From: Pseudomonas wadenswilerensis
GTDB lineage: Bacteria > Pseudomonadota > Gammaproteobacteria > Pseudomonadales > Pseudomonadaceae
Length of the DNA stretch: 64,000 nucleotides
Reading direction: 5' to 3'
Assembly: GCF_900497695.1 (NCBI RefSeq)
Contig: NZ_UIDD01000004.1
Coordinates: 62,001-126,000 of the forward strand
The position numbers were made by a program, and so were the translations under genes. Each line of letters opens with the position of its first letter. Positions within the stretch are counted from its first letter, which is position 1. Of this stretch, positions 36,138-44,525 are shown in pieces. The notes below the pieces were generated by a model. That model was not told the origin of the DNA. It did not search any database and saw only the letters and a list, made by a program, of their open reading frames with translations.

Positions 36138-36463
36138 TGCTGGCCATTGCCCTGTTTGGTTTTGCCGGCTTCGCCGCCCTGTGCCTGGCGATGGAGAAGC
36201 ACTACAAGGACCTGCTTGGGCACAAGCCCAGCAGTACCCGGCTCAAGGCGTTGCGGGTGGCGGGCTGGGTGCTGCTGGCCCTGGCGTTGCTGCTGGCCGT
36301 GCGTCACAGCGGCTGGGCCATGGGCCTGGTCGAGCTGTTCGCGGTGCTGATGGCCGGCGTTACCCTCTGGGTGTTCCTCTTGCCCTACCAGCCGCGGCTG
36401 CTGCTGTGCCTGGCGGCGGCCAGCGTGGTGCTGGCGCCGTTGACGGCCGTGGCTTCGCTGTAA
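36137..36463 (+). CDS. DUF3325 family membrane protein
   Basis: A 108-residue protein with three hydrophobic helices and the conserved start AMEKHYKDLLGHKPS. Genes of this family accompany PepSY iron reductase genes; no activity has been shown. The ATG shares one base with the preceding stop (TGATG). Confidence 0.82.
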   Translation: MLAIALFGFAGFAALCLAMEKHYKDLLGHKPSSTRLKALRVAGWVLLALALLLAVRHSGWAMGLVELFAVLMAGVTLWVFLLPYQPRLLLCLAAASVVLAPLTAVASL

Positions 36464-36464
36464 G

Positions 36465-37049
36465 TTGGTCAACGAGCCGCTCGATCTGCCCACCGACGGT
36501 GCCAACGACACCGACGCGGCGAGCGGGCGCGCGCGTTTTGTGCAGGTGTTCCTCGCCCAGCGGGCGCAGATGGAAGCCCTGGTCAACCGGCGCATCGGCT
36601 GCCGGGCCACGGCCTCGGACCTGGTCCAGGAGCTGTTCCTGCGCTTCTGGCGGCGCCCGCAGGTCAAGGTCGAGGCGCTCGATACCTACTTGCTGCGTTG
36701 CGCCGGCAACATCGCCATCGATCACCTGCGCAGCGAAGGTGCCCGCGAGCGGGTCAACGACAGCTTGCAGCGGGAAGTGGCCGACGATCATGTCAGCGAA
36801 CCGCAATTGGCACTGGAGGCGAACAGCGACCTGCAGCGCATCGAAGCGGCATTGCGCCAACTACCCGAGCGTACCCGGCAGATCTTTCTGCTCAACCGTA
36901 TCCATGGGCGCAAGTACGCCGAGATCGCCAAGGCCATGGACCTGTCTCAGAGCGCGGTGGAAAAACATATGATGCGTGCCCTGGAGGCGTGCAAGGCGAG
37001 TGTTGCGCTGCCGCCAGCCAGTACGCGCATGCCAGGGAAAGCACCATGA
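36465..37049 (+). CDS. ECF sigma factor, FecI-like (iron starvation type)
   Basis: A 194-residue sigma factor. Region 2 reads FVQVFLAQRAQMEALVNRRI and ASDLVQELFLRFWRRPQ; region 4 reads IHGRKYAEIAKAMDLSQSAV. It belongs to the FecI-type group (FoxI/FiuI-like) and should transcribe the receptor at 38126. The start is uncertain: I used the TTG two bases after the DUF3325 stop because no ATG lies before region 2. It overlaps the anti-sigma gene by four bases (ATGA). Confidence 0.85.
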   Translation: MVNEPLDLPTDGANDTDAASGRARFVQVFLAQRAQMEALVNRRIGCRATASDLVQELFLRFWRRPQVKVEALDTYLLRCAGNIAIDHLRSEGARERVNDSLQREVADDHVSEPQLALEANSDLQRIEAALRQLPERTRQIFLLNRIHGRKYAEIAKAMDLSQSAVEKHMMRALEACKASVALPPASTRMPGKAP

Positions 37050-38020
37050 GTGAAATCACCGCCGAGCACGAACAAGCCGCCCTGAACTGGCTGAGCCGGA
37101 TCAATGAGCAACCGCAACTGGCCGAGCGCGCCGAGTTCAAGCGCTGGTTGCTGGCCAACCCGGCCCATGGCCGCGCCTATGCCCAGGCCCAGGCAGTGTG
37201 GCGCCTGAGTGAGGGGCCGGCGAGCCTTTTGGCGAGCGAGGATGACCAGGCCCTGCAAGGTTATTTGCGCGCCATGCAGCAACCTGCGCCGGGACGCACC
37301 TGGCGCCGCATTGCCACCTTCGCTGCAGCCGCTTGCCTGGTGCTGGCGCTGGGGACTGCTGCGGGCTGGCATCCAGGGTACTGGCTGGATGATCTGCAGG
37401 CGGATTACGTCACGGCGGCGGGGCAGGTCGAAGAGGTGGTGCTGGCGGACAACTCGCACATGACGTTGGATGCCGGCAGTGCGGTGTCAGTGGATTTTCG
37501 CGACGGTGAGCGCCAAGTGACGATCCGCCGCGGCGCGGCGTTCTTTCATGTCACCCACACCGGCGCGCCGTTCGTGGTCGAGGCGGCAAAAGGCCAAACC
37601 CGTGTGCTCGGCACGCGCTTCGAGGTGCGCAAGCACAATGGCGGCGCGCGGGTCACCGTGCTCGATGGCCGGGTGGCGGTGACGGCCGCGCCGGGGCGCG
37701 TGCAGCAACAACTGAGCGGCGGCCAGCAGGTGGGCTATCGCGACGGCACCGCCAGCGCGGTCGAAGCGGTGGACAGCGAGTCGCGCCTGGCCTGGCGCCA
37801 AGGCTGGCTCAATTATTATCAGGTGCCGCTGAGCACGGTGATCGACGACCTGGCTCGCTACTACCCGGGGCGCATCATGCTGCTCGACAGCGAACTGGGC
37901 AAACGCAAGGTCAGCGGCAGCTTCCCGGCCAGCCAGCCGCTGGCGGCGCTGGATTCGCTCGGCGCGGTGCTGGGCTTCAAGCGCAGTACCCTGCTGGAAC
38001 GGGTCACCCTGATCCGCTGA
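37046..38020 (+). CDS. FecR-type anti-sigma/sigma regulator
   Basis: A 324-residue inner-membrane protein. The N-terminal sigma-contact domain (EHEQAALNWLSRINEQPQLA, WLLANPAHGRAYAQAQAVW) is followed by one membrane helix (about 87-105) and a periplasmic FecR domain (YVTAAGQVEEVVLADNSHMT, FVVEAAKGQTRVLGTRFEV) ending with an STN-like stretch (LIDSELGKRKVSGSF-type motif). It relays siderophore binding from the downstream receptor. The start ATG overlaps the sigma stop. Confidence 0.92.
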   Translation: MSEITAEHEQAALNWLSRINEQPQLAERAEFKRWLLANPAHGRAYAQAQAVWRLSEGPASLLASEDDQALQGYLRAMQQPAPGRTWRRIATFAAAACLVLALGTAAGWHPGYWLDDLQADYVTAAGQVEEVVLADNSHMTLDAGSAVSVDFRDGERQVTIRRGAAFFHVTHTGAPFVVEAAKGQTRVLGTRFEVRKHNGGARVTVLDGRVAVTAAPGRVQQQLSGGQQVGYRDGTASAVEAVDSESRLAWRQGWLNYYQVPLSTVIDDLARYYPGRIMLLDSELGKRKVSGSFPASQPLAALDSLGAVLGFKRSTLLERVTLIR

Positions 38021-38080
38021 AAAATATTTTCAGAAAAGTGATGAGGTAAGTTCGCGCGACAACCGTGTAGTGAGTGAAAG

Positions 38081-38095
38081 TGCGATTCATTCGCA
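38081..38095. promoter_or_regulatory. Inverted repeat upstream of the STN receptor
   Basis: TGCGA-TTCAT-TCGCA is a perfect inverted repeat 30 bases before the receptor ATG. Another, CTGAAAA-ATA-TTTTCAG, spans the anti-sigma stop at 38017-38033. One may be an operator and the other part of the ECF promoter or an attenuator; neither can be assigned from sequence alone. Confidence 0.4.
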
Positions 38096-38125
38096 TAAAC
38101 GTCACTCCTTCACAGGTCACCGGTC

Positions 38126-40528
38126 ATGAAGTTCACACCCTTGGCAGCGCGTAGCTTTTCAATCTGGCTCAGTGTTTCGGCTCTGGCTGCGGGTAGCGCG
38201 TTACCCTTGGGGGCCGTTGCCGCGCAGCAGGTCTACGTGTTTGCCCAGGCGAGCAAGCCACTGGTGCAGGCGCTCAACGACTTCAGCCGGCTGACCGGGC
38301 AAAGCGTGATCTATACCACCGACCTGCCGATGCTCAACGCCCCGGCCCTGAATGGCAGCCTGACTGCCGAGCAGGCTTTGCAGCAACTGCTGGGCAATTC
38401 CGGTTTGGTCTTTCGCCGCGTCGACGCTCGCACCCTGACCCTCGAACCGCTGGATACCAGCGCTGCGCTCAAGCTCGACGCGACCACGGTGAACTCGCAA
38501 GCCGATGCCGACTACAGCTACCAGCCGCCGCCAAACAGCTCGGTGATGCGCAGCCAGGCATCGATCATGGAGACGCCCCAGGCCATCAACGTGGTGCCGG
38601 CCCAGGTGCTCAAGGACCAGGCCCCGCGCAACCTCGACGACGCCCTGGCCAATGTCAGCGGCGTGACCCAGGGCAACAACTTCGGCGGCACCCAGGACAC
38701 GGTGATGAAACGCGGCTTCGGCGACAACCGCGACGGTTCGATCATGCGCGACGGCATGCCGATCGTGCAGGGGCGCAGCCTTAACGCCACCACCGAACGG
38801 GTCGAAGTACTCAAGGGCCCGGCCTCGTTGCTGTATGGCATCCAGGACCCGGGCGGGGTGATCAATGTGGTCAGCAAGCGGCCACAGCTGCAGCGCTACA
38901 ACGCCCTGAACCTGCGTGGCTCCACCTATGGCAGCGGCAAGAACGGCAGCGGCGGCGGCCTGGACAGCACCGGCGCGCTGGGCGAGAGCAACTTCGCCTA
39001 CCGCCTGGTGCTCGACCATGAAGACGAAGACTACTGGCGCAACTTCGGTACCCACCGCGAATCGCTGGTGGCGCCGTCGCTGGCCTGGTTCGGCGAAGAC
39101 ACCCAGGTGCTGCTGGCCTACGAGCACCGCGAGTTTCTCTATCCGTTCGACCGTGGCACGGCCATCGATCCGCGCACCAACCACCCGCTGGATATCCCCA
39201 GCACGCGGCGCCTGGACGAGCCGTTCAATGACATGGAGGGGCGCTCGGACCTCTACCGCCTGGAAGTCGACCATCAGCTTGCGGACGACTGGAAAGCTCA
39301 CTTCGGTTTCAGCTACAACCGCGAAACCTACGACGCCAGCCAGGTGCGGGTGACCGCCGTCAACGCTGCCCGCGGCACCCTGACCCGGAGCATGGACGGT
39401 ACCCACGGCGCGCTCAGCAGCGACCGTTTTGCCACCGTCAGTCTTGAGGGCAAGGTGCAACTGGCGGGGATGCAGCATGACCTGCTGTTCGGCCTGGATA
39501 ACGAGTACCGCAAAGTCTACCGCGCCGACCTGATCCGCCAGAGCAGCCTGAGTACCTTCAGTTACCTGAACCCGGTGTATGGCCGCGAAGTCGAGGGCAC
39601 CAGCGTGCGTGACAGCGACAGCGCGCAGACCGACAAGCTGCGCAGCGACTCGCTGTTCTTCCAGGATTCGATCCACCTCGACGAGCACTGGATTCTGGTC
39701 GCCGGTGCGCGCTACCAGATGTACGACCAAATCGCCGGGCGCGGGCGGCCGTTCAAGGCCAACACCAACAACAACGGCCAGGCCTGGGTGCCGCGGGTGG
39801 GCCTGGTGTACAAGGTTGACGAGCAGCTGTCGTTCTATGGCAGCTACACCGAATCGTTCAAGCCCAACTCCAGTATCGCTCCCTTGACCGGCGGCCTGGT
39901 GCTGGACTCGGGTATCGAACCGGAAGAAGGCAAATCCTGGGAACTGGGGGCCAAGCTCGACATGCCGGGGGCGCTGACCGGCACCCTGGCGCTGTTCGAC
40001 ATTCGTAAGCGCAACGTGCTGGTGGCCAACTTCGACTCGGCAACCGGCGACACCCTCTACAGCAACGCCGGCGAGGTACGCTCGCGGGGCGTCGAACTGG
40101 ACCTGACCGGCCAGTTGAGCGAGCGCTGGAGCCTGATCGGCAACTATGCCTTTACCGACGCCGAAGTTACCCAGGACCCCACGCTCGAAGGCAATCGCCT
40201 GCAGAACGTGGCGCGCCACAGCGGCTCGCTGTCGGCGGTGTATGACGCTGGCAGCCTGTTCGGTGGCGACCGCCTGCGCCTGGGCGCCGGTGCGCGCTAC
40301 GTCGGTGAGCGGGCGGGCAACGCCGAGAATGATTTCGAGCTGCCGGGCTACACCGTCGCCGATGCTTTCGCCAGTTACGAAACCCGCCTGGACGAGCACA
40401 AGGTGCGCTTGCAGTTGAACGTGAAGAACCTGTTCGACCGCACCTATTACAGCTCGGCGGTGAACCGCAACTTTGTCTCGGTGGGTGATGCGCGCCAGGT
40501 CAGCCTGTCCAGCACCCTGGAGTTCTAG
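38126..40528 (+). CDS. TonB-dependent siderophore receptor with signalling (STN) domain
   Basis: An 800-residue outer-membrane receptor. A signal peptide (cut near AVAA, residue 33) is followed by the STN domain (VYVFAQASKPLVQALNDFSR), then a siderophore-receptor plug (SIMETPQAINVVPAQVLKDQ, VEVLKGPASLLYGIQDPGGV) and a barrel ending VSLSSTLEF. The MRSQASIMETPQ start of the plug and VLKGPASLLYG place it in the hydroxamate-type group (FhuA/FoxA/FiuA-like). The exact siderophore is not known. Controlled by the sigma/anti-sigma pair immediately upstream. Confidence 0.93.
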   Translation: MKFTPLAARSFSIWLSVSALAAGSALPLGAVAAQQVYVFAQASKPLVQALNDFSRLTGQSVIYTTDLPMLNAPALNGSLTAEQALQQLLGNSGLVFRRVDARTLTLEPLDTSAALKLDATTVNSQADADYSYQPPPNSSVMRSQASIMETPQAINVVPAQVLKDQAPRNLDDALANVSGVTQGNNFGGTQDTVMKRGFGDNRDGSIMRDGMPIVQGRSLNATTERVEVLKGPASLLYGIQDPGGVINVVSKRPQLQRYNALNLRGSTYGSGKNGSGGGLDSTGALGESNFAYRLVLDHEDEDYWRNFGTHRESLVAPSLAWFGEDTQVLLAYEHREFLYPFDRGTAIDPRTNHPLDIPSTRRLDEPFNDMEGRSDLYRLEVDHQLADDWKAHFGFSYNRETYDASQVRVTAVNAARGTLTRSMDGTHGALSSDRFATVSLEGKVQLAGMQHDLLFGLDNEYRKVYRADLIRQSSLSTFSYLNPVYGREVEGTSVRDSDSAQTDKLRSDSLFFQDSIHLDEHWILVAGARYQMYDQIAGRGRPFKANTNNNGQAWVPRVGLVYKVDEQLSFYGSYTESFKPNSSIAPLTGGLVLDSGIEPEEGKSWELGAKLDMPGALTGTLALFDIRKRNVLVANFDSATGDTLYSNAGEVRSRGVELDLTGQLSERWSLIGNYAFTDAEVTQDPTLEGNRLQNVARHSGSLSAVYDAGSLFGGDRLRLGAGARYVGERAGNAENDFELPGYTVADAFASYETRLDEHKVRLQLNVKNLFDRTYYSSAVNRNFVSVGDARQVSLSSTLEF

Positions 40529-40589
40529 CCGCTGCGCCACACCTCGAACTTCGTTCACGGCTGTGGCGCTGGCCAGGGGGGTAACCCGG

Positions 40590-41024
40590 TTACCCGTGCT
40601 TGAGTTGCTCGGCGCATTGCGCGGGCAACCAGAAAACATCCTGGGTCTTCATGTTCCGGTCGAACAGGATCTTGTATTGGCAGGTTCTATATTCAGTGCC
40701 GTTACCGCTAGGCAGCCTGAGGACATAGTCCCATTCGCGTACGGCCACTTGCCCCTCGGCGAAATGCGGGCGCCCCAACAGCTCGTAGACCTGAGGCTTG
40801 CTCAGTCCCGGCATCATGCGGCCAAGGTTATCAAGGTCAGGGAGGCTGCCTTCCGGCTGCCAGTGGTTGTCCTCGACGGAGGGCCAGACCGGCTCGGTAT
40901 GGGCTTGCAGATGCCCGTCCTCGGTAATCTGGCTTAGTCGGGATGTACCGCAAGCCGCCAGCACGGTGCCGATTGCTAGTAAGGCAGCCCAGCGGGCAGC
41001 AGGCAAAATCGAACGTTTGTTCAT
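40590..41024 (-). CDS. BamE/SmpA-like outer-membrane lipoprotein
   Basis: A 144-residue lipoprotein. The signal peptide ends in the lipobox LAAC (residues about 20-23), followed by Gly at +2, which favours outer-membrane sorting. The core GRMMPGLSKPQVYELLGRPH is the BamE/SmpA-OmlA signature, with REWDYVLRLP behind it. Two further cysteines occur near the end (RTCQYKILF, PAQCAEQL). It is not bamE itself by context: it lies 74 bases downstream of a trimeric autotransporter gene on the same strand, suggesting a helper role in adhesin export. Confidence 0.8.
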   Translation of the reverse strand: MNKRSILPAARWAALLAIGTVLAACGTSRLSQITEDGHLQAHTEPVWPSVEDNHWQPEGSLPDLDNLGRMMPGLSKPQVYELLGRPHFAEGQVAVREWDYVLRLPSGNGTEYRTCQYKILFDRNMKTQDVFWLPAQCAEQLKHG

Positions 41025-41063
41025 GTCGAAATCCGTTGGAATCAGAGTGATTGATTGACCCGT

Positions 41064-41091
41064 GGCAGTTGCCCTGTAGCGGGCAACTGCC
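41064..41091 (-). terminator. Intercistronic stem-loop between adhesin and lipoprotein genes
   Basis: GGCAGTTGCCC and GGGCAACTGCC form a perfect eleven-pair stem with a six-base loop, eight bases after the adhesin stop. There is no T run on the minus strand, so it may only attenuate readthrough or protect the adhesin mRNA end. Confidence 0.5.
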
Positions 41092-41098
41092 TTGCCGT

Positions 41099-43183
41099 TT
41101 ACCAGTGGAAGCCCGCACCGACACCAACGCCCATCTGCCCGCGGGTGTCGGCCGAACCATTGGCCTTGAACACCCACTTGCCGTTGTCGGACAGCGTCGA
41201 CAGGCCCACGGCCATCGAGGCCTCGCCACCGGTCGTGGCCATGCCGCTAGCCAGCATGCTTCGGCCGGGCAGATAGGCCTGGGGCATGCTGGCCATGGCC
41301 ATGGCACCGGCAGCCGCGCCCATCGCATCCTTGCGCAGGTTGTTGACGTCCGAACGGATCTGGTCGAACTGGCCTTGCGTGCCGCCCCTGATTGCCGAGT
41401 GCAGTTGATTCACGTTGACCGCATCGGTGCCCTGGATGCCTGGCGCGACGTTGTGCACAGCGACAGGGCCACTGTTTCTGCCGGACAAGGTGACGTCATT
41501 GGAGGGCACATCAGGTGTCGCTACGCCGTGCGCATCCGAGTACTGAACCGGCGCGCCGGTCTGCAGCTTGTCGATAGCTTCGCCGACATTGCTGGTGTTG
41601 TTGCCATACACGGTGTAGGTCGGGTTGCTGACCTTGCCGGTGTTTGCGTCATAGCGCGAGCCTGCACCCAGGGTGTTGGCGACGCTATTGCCCTGATTGT
41701 GGAGGTGCTGTCGGGTCTGGTGCAGTTGGCCGCCATTGACCGCGTCCTTGCTGTCGCGCGCCACCACGCCATCCTGCACGTTGTGCAGGCTCACGGGTTG
41801 GCCCGGGGCGTTGCCGACCAGGGTGACGTCCTGAGTGGGGGTAATGCCGTTGACCGAACCGGCGCTTGAGCTTCCACCCGCGCCTCCCGAGCCGGGCGCA
41901 TAGGGGTTTGCCTGGGTAGGCGTTTGCGGGTTGCTGTACTGCACGGGGCTCTTATCGCGCAGATCGGTGATCCGGGTGTCCAGGCTGGTCAGTGTGGTGT
42001 TCACTGCCTTGAACGCGTCGCCGACATTGTTGTAGTTGGAGCCCTGGATGAGGTAGCTCGGTGCAGACATGTTGCCGGTGAACGGGTTGTACACGGCACC
42101 GGCGCCGAAGTAATTGGCGATGTCACCGCCGAGACTGTTCAAGCGGCTGCCCACCAGGTTGACCGCCTGATGGGTAGCGAACAGCTGACTGCCGTTAATC
42201 GCATCGGTGCTGGTGCCGGTGATGCGTCCGGCCGCGACGTTGCTGATTTGGCGTTCGGCATCTTGGGCGCCGACACTGACCACGCTGGCAGGCTTGCTGC
42301 CTGCATAGATGTAGGCGTTACCGTCGATCACCGCGCCGGCTGTCGGCTGTGCGGCGGCGGTCTGGCTGCCGGCACCCAGTGCCACGTCATTGTGATTGAT
42401 TGCACTTGCGCGGTTACCCAGGGCAACCGCGTCGGAGGCCGTGGCGCTGGCGTCGGTGCCGATGGCCACCGTGTCGTTGGCGCTGATCTTCGAGCCTGAG
42501 GTTCTGCCGATGGCAATGTTGTTGTCGCCACTTACGTTGTTGCCGGCGGAGAAACCTGCGGCGAAGTTGGAGCTGCCGTTAACCTGTTTTCCGGCGTGTG
42601 CGCCTGTCGCGGTATTGGTGTCGCCGGTCACATTCCAGCCGGAAAATGCCCCGTTGGCGCTGTTGAAGCTACCGTTGACCCGATTGCTTGCGTTGTTGCC
42701 GGCGCCGGAGTTGAAGTTGCCGGTAATGTTCTGCCCGGCGTTTGCACCTAAACCGCTGTTGCCCGTTCCGTTGACGGTGCGACCGGCATTGATGCCGAAT
42801 CCGGTATTGCCCCGACCCTTGACGCCATTACCGGAATCGTTACCGGCGTAGGTGTTGTTGTCACCAACCACGTTACTGCCCGCGTTGCGCCCGACAGCGC
42901 TGTTGAATGAGCCTTCGACATTGACCCCGGCGTTCGATCCGACCGTCGTGTTGTGCTTGCCCGTAACCTTGGCACCGGCATTGAAACCGTAGGCCGAGTT
43001 TCCCGAGTTGCTGGTGATTTCGGGGTCTACGGCGCCGGCGCCGTAGGTGTTGTCGGTGCCAAACCCTGAGACTGAGTCCGCTTGAGCCAGTGGCGAAAGC
43101 ACTGCCAGCAATGAAAGATAAAGGCTCGATCGCTGCAGGGAGTGCCGCTGTCGCAAGTGGCTGGGAGTCTGTACGTCGCTCAT
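41099..43183 (-). CDS. Trimeric autotransporter adhesin (YadA-like)
   Basis: A 694-residue surface adhesin. A conventional signal peptide ends near PLAQA (residue 35). Residues 60-235 are a run of eleven 16-residue repeats, and 236-277 three classical 14-residue YadA head repeats (TVAIGTDASATASDAVALGN). Three neck/connector motifs follow (DAINGSQLF about 325, DAVNGGQLH about 478, DAVNVNQLH about 586) between stalk segments. The last 75 residues are the YadA anchor (SMAVGLSTLSDNGKWVFKAN ... GVGAGFHW), ending in Trp. It should mediate binding or aggregation at the cell surface. A BamE-like lipoprotein gene follows. Confidence 0.93.
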   Translation of the reverse strand: MSDVQTPSHLRQRHSLQRSSLYLSLLAVLSPLAQADSVSGFGTDNTYGAGAVDPEITSNSGNSAYGFNAGAKVTGKHNTTVGSNAGVNVEGSFNSAVGRNAGSNVVGDNNTYAGNDSGNGVKGRGNTGFGINAGRTVNGTGNSGLGANAGQNITGNFNSGAGNNASNRVNGSFNSANGAFSGWNVTGDTNTATGAHAGKQVNGSSNFAAGFSAGNNVSGDNNIAIGRTSGSKISANDTVAIGTDASATASDAVALGNRASAINHNDVALGAGSQTAAAQPTAGAVIDGNAYIYAGSKPASVVSVGAQDAERQISNVAAGRITGTSTDAINGSQLFATHQAVNLVGSRLNSLGGDIANYFGAGAVYNPFTGNMSAPSYLIQGSNYNNVGDAFKAVNTTLTSLDTRITDLRDKSPVQYSNPQTPTQANPYAPGSGGAGGSSSAGSVNGITPTQDVTLVGNAPGQPVSLHNVQDGVVARDSKDAVNGGQLHQTRQHLHNQGNSVANTLGAGSRYDANTGKVSNPTYTVYGNNTSNVGEAIDKLQTGAPVQYSDAHGVATPDVPSNDVTLSGRNSGPVAVHNVAPGIQGTDAVNVNQLHSAIRGGTQGQFDQIRSDVNNLRKDAMGAAAGAMAMASMPQAYLPGRSMLASGMATTGGEASMAVGLSTLSDNGKWVFKANGSADTRGQMGVGVGAGFHW
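42479..43006 (-). repeat. 48-bp coding repeats of the adhesin head (16 residues each)
   Basis: Eleven consecutive units in strict 16-residue register, pattern xxN(S/T)xxGxxAGxxVxG; examples TGNSGLGANAGQNITG, SFNSAVGRNAGSNVVG, DTNTATGAHAGKQVNG. The last unit is degenerate and leads into 14-residue repeats. DNA copies have diverged, so the array is old rather than a recent slippage product. Confidence 0.9.
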
Positions 43184-43512
43184 GGTGCTGTCCTGGTTTT
43201 AGGGGCCGCGTAAGCAGGCCGCTGGAATTGTCCTGATGAATAAATGGTTTTTGTTAGGCACGAATTTCTCTGAATTCTTGTTAATTCCCCAATAACCAAA
43301 CAGCGAAGCTCCGCTGTTCTTTCACCCCGTTCAGCGCTCGTTTTCGGCTTAGGAAGATGAAGGCGGCGAAGCTTAAGGTGCGCAGACGTATTCACTAATT
43401 CGATTGTTTTGATCGAGATTATGAATAAATTCAATGAGCAGACGGCGGCCCGGCGTGCCGGGGCAGCGCCAGGGAGCGGGCGTCCTGGTGAGGGCTTGTG
43501 AGGCGGGGGGTA
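43184..43512. other. AT-rich intergenic region upstream of the adhesin gene
   Basis: No credible gene. The first 110 bases beyond the adhesin start are AT-rich (around 43230-43300) and probably hold its promoter and regulator sites. A hairpin ACAGCG-AAGCTC-CGCTGT lies at 43300-43317. The end nearest the AraC gene stop has a GC-rich inverted repeat (about 43450-43466) without a T run. Confidence 0.6.
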
Positions 43513-44388
43513 TCAGCTTTTGAGCGCGGTTCGGTAGGCACCGGGCGTCGCGCCCAGGGCCTGGCGGAAGCGGTTGCTGAAATGGCTGGCGCTGGCAAAG
43601 CCGCACAGCAGGGCTACTTCGCCCAGCGGCAGTTGGCCATAGCGCAGCAGTTGGCGCGCCTTGGCCAGACGCCGGGCCAGCAGGTACTGGTGCGGCGGCA
43701 GGCCGAAGCTTTCGCGAAACATCCGTGCGAAGTGGTACTCGGAGAGGTTGCACAGCGCCGCCAGCTCGCCAAGGCTCAGGGGTTGATCCAGATGGCCTTC
43801 GACATACTCGCTCAGTTGCCGGCGCTGGTGCGCGGCCAGCCCGCCCTTCAGGCGCAGGCCCTGGCGCAGGCCGACCTGGCTGAGCAGGGCGTGGTCGAGA
43901 ATCTCGTGGGCCAGGCTGCTGGTCAGCAGGCGCTCGGCGGGCTCGTCCCAGTCCAGGGCGATCAACTGACGAAAGCGTCGGGCCTGTTCAGGGTCGTCGA
44001 GAAAGGTCGCTTCCTGCAGTTGCAGCTCACGGGGTTCGCGGTCCAGCAGGCTGACGCAGCCGAGGGCGAACTGTTCCTGACTGATGTACAGGTGCGCCAG
44101 GCGGATCGAGCCGTTGACCACCCAGTGCGACGCCGACCCTGCAGGCATGATGCACAGCTTGTCGGGCGCGCCGGTGTGGCCGGGACGGTCGCGGCGGAAG
44201 GTGCCGGTGCCGTCGGCGATGTAACACGACAGGGTGTGATGGCTGGGGGCTTCATAGTCGCGGGCGTCGTGGCGGTTGTTCCATAGGGCTGCAGCCAGGC
44301 CGTCACCCAGGTGCGCGCTGTGTTCCAGGCGGGCATGGGGTGAGTCGTGCATGGCTTTGAAGACTTGCAGCTGGTCCAACGGCGTCAT
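43513..44388 (-). CDS. AraC family transcriptional regulator
   Basis: A 291-residue regulator. The N-terminal half is an effector-binding domain (LSCYIADGTGTFRRDRPGHT); the C-terminal 100 residues carry the two helix-turn-helices of the AraC family (LSLGELAALCNLSEYHFARM, LPLGEVALLCGFASASHFSN, then RFRQALGATPGAYR). MTPLDQLQVF (44388) is the natural start. It is divergent from the DMT exporter at 44526, its probable target. Confidence 0.9.
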   Translation of the reverse strand: MTPLDQLQVFKAMHDSPHARLEHSAHLGDGLAAALWNNRHDARDYEAPSHHTLSCYIADGTGTFRRDRPGHTGAPDKLCIMPAGSASHWVVNGSIRLAHLYISQEQFALGCVSLLDREPRELQLQEATFLDDPEQARRFRQLIALDWDEPAERLLTSSLAHEILDHALLSQVGLRQGLRLKGGLAAHQRRQLSEYVEGHLDQPLSLGELAALCNLSEYHFARMFRESFGLPPHQYLLARRLAKARQLLRYGQLPLGEVALLCGFASASHFSNRFRQALGATPGAYRTALKS

Positions 44389-44525
44389 GGTTCTTACCTC
44401 TGTGGGCCATCGTACTCCGCCAGGCCGGGGCTGGCAGCTGCTGCCTGCGCAAAAGCGCAAGAATGTGCAAGTGCCGGCTGAGGGTGCAGTTGCACACTGG
44501 TGGCCTGGAATCGAGGAGTGCCGCC

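Noticed and set aside
40533..40569. Terminator after the STN receptor
   Set aside because: GCGCCACA and TGTGGCGC can pair but the loop is about 20 bases and there is no T run; not strong enough to list.
38201..40639. Antisense ORF of 812 residues across the STN receptor
   Set aside because: Composition is that of a shadow frame; the sense strand encodes a complete TonB-dependent receptor.
40590..41024. The essential bamE gene
   Set aside because: bamE normally lies beside fur/recN; this paralogue carries extra cysteines and follows an adhesin gene.
41099..43183. Collagen-like or S-layer repeat protein
   Set aside because: The neck motifs and the C-terminal YadA anchor identify a trimeric autotransporter.
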